Below are positions 6,243 to 11,649 of a DNA stretch of 11,649 nucleotides, piece after piece. A model generated the notes under the pieces. It searched no databases. It saw nothing but the letters and a program-made list of their open reading frames with translations, and was not told where the DNA came from. A program made the position numbers and the translations under genes. Position 1 is the first letter of the stretch. Each line of letters begins with the position of its first letter. Source of the DNA: Planctomycetota bacterium (GTDB taxonomy: Bacteria > Planctomycetota > Planctomycetia > Planctomycetales > Planctomycetaceae); assembly GCA_026692825.1 (NCBI GenBank), contig JAPLOC010000904.1, positions 1-11,649 on the forward strand. The letters run 5' to 3'.

Positions 6243-7500
6243 GCGTCGACTCGCGGGGGGCGGTGTACCGGATCGCGAGGTGCGGCGTTTCCAACCGCAT
6301 CTGCCCCATCGCAAGTGACTTGCAACCGGTCTCGACCAGTCCGCCAGTGAGCAAGGTGCGTTCCACGGGATAGGGAGACTTCCCGGTGACAAAAGTCTCT
6401 TCCGCCTTGGACATCAGGGCGGCGGAGTAGGTGACGTTGGGGGTCGGGGGGAGGTAGAACAACGTAGACAGCGGCTCCGATTGGCCTTTCAAGCGGATCG
6501 CGACGTTGAAATCTCCCACCAGTCCGTTCAGCATCAGCATCGTACCCTTGAGTCCGTCGGCGTATTCATAGCGATAACAGACGGGGTCTTTCACCCATTC
6601 GCGAATCTGCGCGACTGTGGGGTAGCGATCGCTGTACGACTCGGGCTGCGTGAGTGTCTGGGTCCGCGACAGGCACGCTTCGAACAACCGGGGATCCCAG
6701 CCCCCCGAATTCCAGTCCTTCGCCTCCATCGCCTTCCAGACAGCGTCGCCTCGCAGAGCCTGCAGCGCCACGACGCCGGTTTCGCCCCCTTTCCGCCGCT
6801 CGACCAGGCATTGCATCATCTCCAGCGCGTGGAAGTCGTAACTGTCGACGCTGCCGATCGACACTCCCAGAACTTCTTCGACCTCGGCACCGTACGGGAG
6901 GTCGAGGTCGGGCATGCGCCACGTCACCGGCAGCGAGGAGCCGGCGGTGAATGCGAACTTCAATTCCTTGGAAATGTCGACCATCTCCTTGGCCCACTCC
7001 CATTTCCACGACAGGTGCTTGTCGTTGAACACCGGCACCGCGCGACTGTCTTTGCGAAAGACCTCGGTGACTTGTTTGAAGAACTCGTACCGCGGGTATT
7101 TCGTCTGTTCGTATTCGCTCTTGGGATAATTCCCATGCTCGCCGATGATCAAGACGGCGTCGACCGCGAGTTTGTCACCACCGCACCGCAACGCCTGCGC
7201 GATGCTGGGATAAATCGTAAAGCCGAACTCCTCGGCCCGCTTTCGCGACAGGTCGGCCTCGGGAAACTGATCGACATACGCCGACACAACCTCGAAGGGG
7301 GGATGGTGCCAGCTTCCGTTTAACGGATAGCCCACCAGAAACCGTTCGCCCATGTGCCAGGCATGGGAACGGTACCGCCATTCGGTGGTGACGATGGCGA
7401 GCCGCTTTTTGGGGCCGGCGGGGGTGTCGGCGGCGGAGGCCAGAGAAGCGAGCAGGGGAGCCGACGTTGCGAGTTCGAGGAAAGAGCGGCGCGTGAGCAT
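6229..7500 (-). CDS. Tat-type exported protein of unknown function (planctomycete-type family)
   Basis: 423 aa. The N-terminus carries a twin-arginine motif (TRRSFLE at 3-9) and a hydrophobic stretch ending in ASA at 21-23, so it is probably folded in the cytoplasm and exported by Tat. The mature protein begins with a beta-strand-like RLAIVTTEW (33-41), followed by motif-like stretches IIGEHGNYP (118-125 region), FNDKHLSWKWEWAKEMVD (158-175), AGSSLPVTWR (186-195) and YDFHALE (221-227). Several His and acidic residues (H46, H49, H122, H162, H224) could bind metal, but this is a guess. The C-terminal part, including YPVERTLLTGG (377-387), loosely recalls the C-terminal end of Gfo/Idh/MocA-type oxidoreductases. 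I do not recognise a defined enzyme family and give no function. It lies 112 nt downstream of nadA on the same strand and may be cotranscribed; no clear Shine-Dalgarno sequence precedes the ATG at 7500. Confidence 0.86.
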   Translation of the reverse strand: MLTRRSFLELATSAPLLASLASAADTPAGPKKRLAIVTTEWRYRSHAWHMGERFLVGYPLNGSWHHPPFEVVSAYVDQFPEADLSRKRAEEFGFTIYPSIAQALRCGGDKLAVDAVLIIGEHGNYPKSEYEQTKYPRYEFFKQVTEVFRKDSRAVPVFNDKHLSWKWEWAKEMVDISKELKFAFTAGSSLPVTWRMPDLDLPYGAEVEEVLGVSIGSVDSYDFHALEMMQCLVERRKGGETGVVALQALRGDAVWKAMEAKDWNSGGWDPRLFEACLSRTQTLTQPESYSDRYPTVAQIREWVKDPVCYRYEYADGLKGTMLMLNGLVGDFNVAIRLKGQSEPLSTLFYLPPTPNVTYSAALMSKAEETFVTGKSPYPVERTLLTGGLVETGCKSLAMGQMRLETPHLAIRYTAPRESTHSRK

Positions 7501-7612
7501 GAGGCGGGAACTCAGGGGGACGTTTTGGGGAAGGATCGTCGTGGGAATAGCGACGATGGTGCGGTCATGAGTCGATCATCGAGTTGTTCGAACGATGTAG
7601 CCGCTCACCCGT

Positions 7613-8605
7613 TCACTTCAACAGACTCCGCTCTAGCACCCCTTTCGCCTTTTCAAAGTACGGTTGCCAAACCATCTCGGGACGACCGTACTTCAAACAA
7701 TCTCGCACCTTTTCGAGGGTGTTGCGGGCCATGTGGGGGCACTTGTTGCAGGCGCACGTCTTGCCATCCGACGCCGTGATTCCCGGAACGGGGATGTAGG
7801 TGTGCTGTGGTGCGAGTTTCTGCAGCGGATGGATCATGTTCGCTTCCGTGGCGACCAGCAAGACGCGCGGTTCGACGAGTGACACGACGAACTGCCTCAT
7901 CTTTTCGGTCCCGCCGATGAAGTCCGAGTGTTCCAGCACGGTCCGCGGACATTCGGGGTGCGCCATCACGATGCTGTTCGGGTTGTTGCGTTTCGCCCGC
8001 AACAGATCCTGGATGCTGAAGATCTCATGAACTTGGCAGGCACCCGGCCAGAGAATCATCTTCCGCCCCGTCACCTCCATGAGGTATCTCCCCAGGTGTT
8101 GATCCGGAACGAACAGAATCTCTTTGTCCTGGGGTACCCGGTCGATGATCTCCCGGGCGTTGCCGCTGGTGACGATCCAGTCGCACAGACTCTTCACCGC
8201 CGCTGTCGTGTTGATATACGCGACAGTGTGGAAGTCGTGCCCCTTGGAACGCAGATCGGCCTGGTATGCGGCTAGACTGTCGGCCGGGCAACTGTCGGCG
8301 AGTGAACAGCCTGCCAGCAGATCGGGAAGCAAAACCCGTTTTTGTGGGCTGAGAATCTTCGCCGACTCGGCCATGAAGTGGACGCCGGCGAAAACAATCG
8401 TCGACTGCTTCGCCGACACCGCGTCGCGGGCCAGCTTCAGACTGTCCCCCGTGTAGTCGGCGATGTCCTGGATCTCTCCGTCGACGTAGAAGTGCGCGAG
8501 AATCACCGCGTCGTGTTCACGTTTCAGGCGGTCGATCTCGTCCATCACGGCGAGAGGATCTTCCCAGGGATCGACGAGGGGGTGAATTTCGGCGGCGGTC
8601 GACAT
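7613..8605 (-). CDS. nadA: Quinolinate synthase NadA
   Basis: 330 aa from the ATG at 8605. NadA condenses iminoaspartate with dihydroxyacetone phosphate to quinolinate in de novo NAD synthesis, using a [4Fe-4S] cluster in the cytoplasm. The three cluster cysteines are visible: C100 (LLAGCSLADSC), C190 (WPGACQVHE) and the Cys-rich CACNKCPHM at 284-292, where C289 before Pro is the probable ligand. Other family marks are ILAHFYVDGEIQDIADYTGDS (35-55 region), INTTAAVKS (131-139), HPEC (216-219) and TEAN with H259 (253-259). Length fits the family. An in-frame TTG at 8632 would add nine residues, but it overlaps the TATAAT at 8637-8632 and is unlikely. No nadB or nadC is in the window. Divergent from the Nramp-like gene; a Tat-exported protein gene follows 112 nt downstream. 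Confidence 0.97.
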   Translation of the reverse strand: MSTAAEIHPLVDPWEDPLAVMDEIDRLKREHDAVILAHFYVDGEIQDIADYTGDSLKLARDAVSAKQSTIVFAGVHFMAESAKILSPQKRVLLPDLLAGCSLADSCPADSLAAYQADLRSKGHDFHTVAYINTTAAVKSLCDWIVTSGNAREIIDRVPQDKEILFVPDQHLGRYLMEVTGRKMILWPGACQVHEIFSIQDLLRAKRNNPNSIVMAHPECPRTVLEHSDFIGGTEKMRQFVVSLVEPRVLLVATEANMIHPLQKLAPQHTYIPVPGITASDGKTCACNKCPHMARNTLEKVRDCLKYGRPEMVWQPYFEKAKGVLERSLLK

Positions 8606-8631
8606 TTTTGATCTCGAGGGTGTGTGGGTCA

Positions 8632-8637
8632 ATTATA
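8632..8637 (-). promoter_or_regulatory. -10 element candidate of nadA
   Basis: A perfect TATAAT reads from 8637 to 8632 on the minus strand. Transcription would start near 8625, about 20 nt before the ATG at 8605. No good TTGACA-like element lies 16-18 bp upstream, so the promoter is incomplete against the consensus. Confidence 0.4.
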
Positions 8638-8664
8638 CGCGGCACGGCGGAAAATGCGACATCC

Positions 8665-8693
8665 TTGCAGTCGCTTGCACTCTGCGCCATGAT
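8665..8693 (+). promoter_or_regulatory. Weak promoter candidate for the Nramp-like gene
   Basis: TTGCAG (8665-8670), a 17-bp spacer and CATGAT (8688-8693) give three and four matches to the sigma70 hexamers. TTGCA recurs at 8675-8679, exactly 10 bp after the first copy, which could be a direct-repeat operator. Both are weak signals; the location, 49 nt before the gene start, fits. Confidence 0.22.
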
Positions 8694-8741
8694 GCCCGGC
8701 TCACAAATTCGCCCCAACGGTTCCTCAGGTGCGCTCTCACC

Positions 8742-10214
8742 ATGTCGTCGGAAGCAAGTTACGATCCCTACGCGATGCCGGCGGATGCCGTGCGGGAAGC
8801 TCCGGTTTCGCTGTGGGCGGCTCTCAAGCAAATTGGTCCCGGAATCATCTTGGCCGGTTCGATCGTCGGATCGGGGGAACTGATCGCCACGACCTCTCTG
8901 GGAGCCGACTGGGGATTCGTCTTTCTGTGGCTGATTTTGCTCTCCTGTGTGATCAAAGTCTTCGTTCAGATCGAGCTTGGACGCTACGCATTGTCGTCCG
9001 GTAAACCGACGCTCGGGTTCATGAACGAGTTGCCGGGACCGAAATTGGGAGTCCTTTGGGGGGGATTTTTTGGAGTCCACTGGACCGTCTGGTGGTGGTT
9101 CCTGATGCTCCTGGCGACCGTGGTGCAACTCGGGGCGATGGTCGGCGGTGTCGGGCAGGCGCTGCACATGGCGTTTCCCACCGTGACCCCTTCGATCGTG
9201 CAGTGGGCGGGAGAGTCGAGTTCGCTTGGGAAGTATCTGACCGCCCACCCGGAAAATCCCTGGGGGGTTCTCACCGCCATGGCGGCGGTCATCCTGTTGC
9301 TGTCAGGTGGTTACTCGATGCTGGAGCGGTTTACAACCGTTCTGGTCGCGGGGGTGACGGGAATCACGGTGCTGTGCGTCTGCCTGCTTCCCGCCAGCGG
9401 GCATCCGATCCCCATGGACCAGGTCGCCGACGGCATGAAGGGAAATATCCCAGTCGATCCGAAAGCGCTGGCCGCCGCCTTCGCGGCGTTTGGCATCACA
9501 GGGGTCGGAGCATCGGAACTCTTTTCATACCCGTACTGGTGCCTGGAAAAGGGTTACGCGCGGGCCGTGGGGACCAATAGCTCTGATGCCAACTGGGTGA
9601 CGCGGGCCAAGGGGTGGATGCGGGTGCTGCAGCTTGATGCCTGGGTGAGCATGGTGGTGTTCACACTCGCGACCGTGTCGTTTTACTTCCTCGGTGCGAC
9701 AGTGCTGCATCCCGATCCCAGCCTCCGACCGAAGGGATCGAAAGTCATCGAAGTTCTGTCGCAGATGTACGAACCGACGTTCGGCTCTTGGACGAAGATT
9801 GTGTTCCTGATCGGGGCGTGGGCGGTGCTGTTTAAGACACTGTACATCGCGTCAGCCGGGCATGCCCGTTTGACCGCCGACTTCCTGAGTCTGACTGGAG
9901 CCGTCAAATACTCGAACGCCGCATCGCGGGCTCGCATTATCCGGGGGCTCTGTGTGTTTTATCCCCTCTTGGCGCTGGCGTTTTACCTGAGTGTTGGGGA
10001 TGCCAAGGCGATGGTGAATTTCGGCGGGTTCATCCAAGGAATCACTCTGCCGGTGATCTCGGGAGCCGCCATCTACCTGCGGTACTTCCGTACCGACAAG
10101 CGAATCGCCCCGGGGATTCTCTGGGATATCGTCCTGTGGGCGGCCGTATTGTCGTTGACCGCGCTGGCCGGGTGGGCGATGTTCGACTGGATCCGCACGA
10201 ACTTTGGCGGTTAA
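8742..10214 (+). CDS. Nramp-like membrane transporter, divergent
   Basis: 490 aa, about 11 hydrophobic segments, inner membrane. Residues 31-60 (GPGIILAGSIVGSGELIATT and onward) align with the first transmembrane helix of Nramp proton-coupled divalent-metal transporters, but the DPGN metal motif is replaced by GSGE (43-46). In the sixth helix region GITGVGASELFSYPYW (251-266) stands where canonical Nramp proteins have an MPH motif, and the metal-binding Met is absent. The protein therefore belongs to a divergent Nramp-like branch and its substrate cannot be called Mn or Fe. Other marks: conserved charged ends such as KVFVQIELGRY (72-82) and FKTLYIASAGHARLTADF (364-381). The ATG at 8742 is preferred over an upstream in-frame GTG at 8622, which lies inside the nadA promoter region; AGGTG at 8727-8731 is a distant Shine-Dalgarno candidate. 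Convergent with the DUF1501 gene, 2 nt apart. Confidence 0.88.
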   Translation: MSSEASYDPYAMPADAVREAPVSLWAALKQIGPGIILAGSIVGSGELIATTSLGADWGFVFLWLILLSCVIKVFVQIELGRYALSSGKPTLGFMNELPGPKLGVLWGGFFGVHWTVWWWFLMLLATVVQLGAMVGGVGQALHMAFPTVTPSIVQWAGESSSLGKYLTAHPENPWGVLTAMAAVILLLSGGYSMLERFTTVLVAGVTGITVLCVCLLPASGHPIPMDQVADGMKGNIPVDPKALAAAFAAFGITGVGASELFSYPYWCLEKGYARAVGTNSSDANWVTRAKGWMRVLQLDAWVSMVVFTLATVSFYFLGATVLHPDPSLRPKGSKVIEVLSQMYEPTFGSWTKIVFLIGAWAVLFKTLYIASAGHARLTADFLSLTGAVKYSNAASRARIIRGLCVFYPLLALAFYLSVGDAKAMVNFGGFIQGITLPVISGAAIYLRYFRTDKRIAPGILWDIVLWAAVLSLTALAGWAMFDWIRTNFGG

Positions 10215-10216
10215 GT

Positions 10217-11614
10217 TCAGAGAATCTCTTCGACGACCCGGCCCCGGCTGATCGGGGCCGGGCGTCCCAGGGTGTCGTGAATTTCACTCTCGGGAGCCAA
10301 TCCCAGAAGGTGAAAAATCGTCGCGGTCACATCGGCGGGCCGCACGATTCCCTCGGCGGGGTAAGCGCCGTCCCTGTCGGAGGCACCAAACACCCGGCCA
10401 CCCTGAATTCCCCCACCCGCGGCCGCGATTGAAAACACCGGTCCCCAGTGGTCTCGACCTCCCCGCGGATTGAAACGGGGTGTTCGCCCAAACTCCGCCA
10501 GGCACACCACCAGCGTCTCGTCGAGTTCTCCTCGTTCATCGAGTTCGGCGACCAAGGCGGCGAACGCCTGGTCCGCTGCCGGGGCCAGCACTTTGCGCAG
10601 CCGGTTGGTTTCGTCGGTATGGCTGTCCCAGCACGGGTTGTCGCTCGGCTCATCGGAACCGCGATACCAGTTCACCTGAACCAGCCGCACCCCCGCCTCA
10701 ACGAATCGGCGGGCGAGCAGCACGGTCTGACCGAACGGAGTTCTGCCGTAACGATCCCGGTTCGACTCCGACTCTCCCGTCAGATCGGCGGCCTGTCGCG
10801 CTTTGGAATCGGTCAGCAGGTCGAGCGCCTGCCGTTGCCGAGCCCCGTAATTCCCGGCTCGTCCCCCGCGGTCCGCCGCCCGCAGATGTTCTTCCAATTG
10901 CTCCAGCAACGTACGGCGGTGGTCGAGCCGCGCCAGGGGCACGTCGCCATTCGTGGCGAAGCTCGCGCCGCGCCACCCGGGGGTCGCCGGCTCACAGCGA
11001 AACAGCCACGGATCGGACTGCTTGCCTAGAAAGCCTGCGTCCTGACCCGGCCAGGTGGATTGGTCGGTGTTGAAAATATGGTGTGGCAGGCGGATCGCCG
11101 CTGGGAGCAGTTGCGGGCCGGTGTGAAAATGCTGCACGACGGCGGCCACACTCGGCCAGTCATTCGGAGCGCCGGGATTGGCGTTTTCGGCGTTGAGCGG
11201 AACATGCGGCACGCCGGTCAGCATGGCATACCCACTGGAGGAATGGGCGTTATCTCCGGTCGACACCGCCCGGAGCAGTGCGATCCGATCCATCACCTGG
11301 GCGGAGTGGGGAAACAGTTCTCCCACCTGAATTCCCGGGACGACGGTATCAATCGGGGCGATCTGCCCCCGGATTTCGGCAATCGCCTTTGGTTTGGGAT
11401 CCCAGGTGGAATGCTGCGGCGGGCCACCCATTAGAAATAGGACAATACACGACTTCGCCCGGCCAAACGTGGTCGACAATCCCCCGGCCCGCGCGGGACG
11501 AGCCGCCAAGTCGGTGAGCGACAAACCACAGCAAGCCAACCCGCCCACCCGCAGCACCTCCCGGCGATCCACCCGATCGCAGAGACGCCGTCCATTCGCC
11601 TGGATGCTGAACAT
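10217..11614 (-). CDS. DUF1501 family exported protein
   Basis: 465 aa, full length for the family (PF07394, related to the alkaline-phosphatase/sulfatase-like fold), abundant in planctomycetes and of unproven function. Twin arginines at 18-19 (DRREVLRVGG) followed by a hydrophobic stretch to ARA (41-43) form a Tat-type signal, the usual start of DUF1501 proteins. Family blocks are present in order: LFLMGGPPQHSTWDPKP (59-75), SSSGYAMLTG (125-134), the WDSHTDE segment (329-335), AEFGRTPRF (373-381), GRDHWGP (386-392), and the C-terminal DTLGRP (447-452). In planctomycetes DUF1501 genes commonly sit beside a DUF1549/DUF1553 cytochrome-like gene; any such partner would lie upstream, past the right edge. 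No clear Shine-Dalgarno sequence precedes the ATG at 11614. The last 12 codons carry a strong GC hairpin (10232-10266). Confidence 0.95.
   Translation of the reverse strand: MFSIQANGRRLCDRVDRREVLRVGGLACCGLSLTDLAARPARAGGLSTTFGRAKSCIVLFLMGGPPQHSTWDPKPKAIAEIRGQIAPIDTVVPGIQVGELFPHSAQVMDRIALLRAVSTGDNAHSSSGYAMLTGVPHVPLNAENANPGAPNDWPSVAAVVQHFHTGPQLLPAAIRLPHHIFNTDQSTWPGQDAGFLGKQSDPWLFRCEPATPGWRGASFATNGDVPLARLDHRRTLLEQLEEHLRAADRGGRAGNYGARQRQALDLLTDSKARQAADLTGESESNRDRYGRTPFGQTVLLARRFVEAGVRLVQVNWYRGSDEPSDNPCWDSHTDETNRLRKVLAPAADQAFAALVAELDERGELDETLVVCLAEFGRTPRFNPRGGRDHWGPVFSIAAAGGGIQGGRVFGASDRDGAYPAEGIVRPADVTATIFHLLGLAPESEIHDTLGRPAPISRGRVVEEIL
10232..10266. terminator. Strong GC hairpin just past the Nramp-like stop, possible terminator
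   Basis: CCCGGCCCCG (10237-10246) and CGGGGCCGGG (10253-10262) form a perfect 10-bp stem over a GCTGAT loop; GACG (10232-10235) and CGTC (10263-10266) extend it to 14 bp with one bulged A at 10236. It starts 17 nt after the transporter stop codon. No T-run follows in the rightward direction, so it would be a T-less terminator or an RNA 3'-end stabiliser. It is also coding sequence for residues 450-461 of the DUF1501 protein. Confidence 0.42.
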
Positions 11615-11649
11615 TCTGGTACCGTGTGTGGAGGGACAAAGGGGGAGTA
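11615..11649. other. Right-edge segment upstream of the DUF1501 gene
   Basis: 35 bp of C-rich sequence on the minus strand ahead of the DUF1501 start. No ribosome binding site, promoter or recognisable end of an upstream gene is visible. Confidence 0.3.

Noticed and set aside
6481..7323. 280-aa plus-strand open frame
   Set aside because: Antisense to the Tat-exported gene; His/Arg-rich and without any start signal.
7576..7596. CATCG/CGATG 5-bp inverted repeat downstream of nadA
   Set aside because: The stem is only 5 bp with an 11-nt loop and no T-run; expected by chance in this composition.
1..11649. Defence island, CRISPR array, toxin-antitoxin pair or mobile element
   Set aside because: No regularly spaced repeats, transposase, integrase, terminal inverted repeats or defence-type domains were seen on either strand.

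Overview
This 11.6 kb window is compact, GC-rich bacterial DNA that looks like a Planctomycetota chromosome, most likely order Planctomycetales. The pointers are a DUF1501 protein, a CotH-family protein with a single N-terminal membrane anchor, an SGNH hydrolase fused to an SMP-30/gluconolactonase propeller, an exported protein of a planctomycete-type family, and a divergent Nramp-like transporter. The genus cannot be named from the sequence. I see no IS element, prophage, CRISPR array, tRNA, rRNA or recognisable defence system.

Layout, left to right. The left edge cuts an M16 zinc peptidase gene on the minus strand (start codon at 752). A 329-bp divergent region (753-1081) follows, with a good promoter candidate for the peptidase and two adjacent hairpins. 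Three plus-strand genes come next: a CinA-C-like/NMN-adenylyltransferase-like fusion (1082-2281), a membrane-anchored CotH protein (2389-4275), and an exported SGNH-hydrolase/SMP-30 fusion (4465-6117). Convergent to these on the minus strand are a Tat-type exported protein of unknown function (6229-7500) and, upstream of it, quinolinate synthase nadA (7613-8605). A 136-bp divergent region separates nadA from a plus-strand Nramp-like transporter (8742-10214). That gene converges, with only 2 nt between stop codons, on a minus-strand DUF1501 gene (10217-11614).

Functional themes. Two genes touch pyridine-nucleotide metabolism: nadA makes quinolinate de novo, and the 399-aa fusion joins a CinA-C-like domain to a nucleotidyltransferase domain with good motifs. 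They lie about 5.3 kb apart on opposite strands, so this is neighbourhood and not an operon. Five further proteins act in the envelope or outside the cytoplasm: the peptidase, CotH, the SGNH/SMP-30 fusion, the Tat protein and DUF1501. The rest looks like ordinary planctomycete chromosome with unrelated housekeeping and envelope genes side by side.

I found no clear novel multi-gene system. The items most worth a second look are the CinA-like/NMNAT fusion whose CinA catalytic Ser and Lys appear substituted, the SMP-30 domain that seems to lack a block of about 25-30 residues, the Nramp-like protein without the canonical metal-binding motifs, and a long GC hairpin embedded in the 3' end of the DUF1501 gene just past the transporter stop codon.
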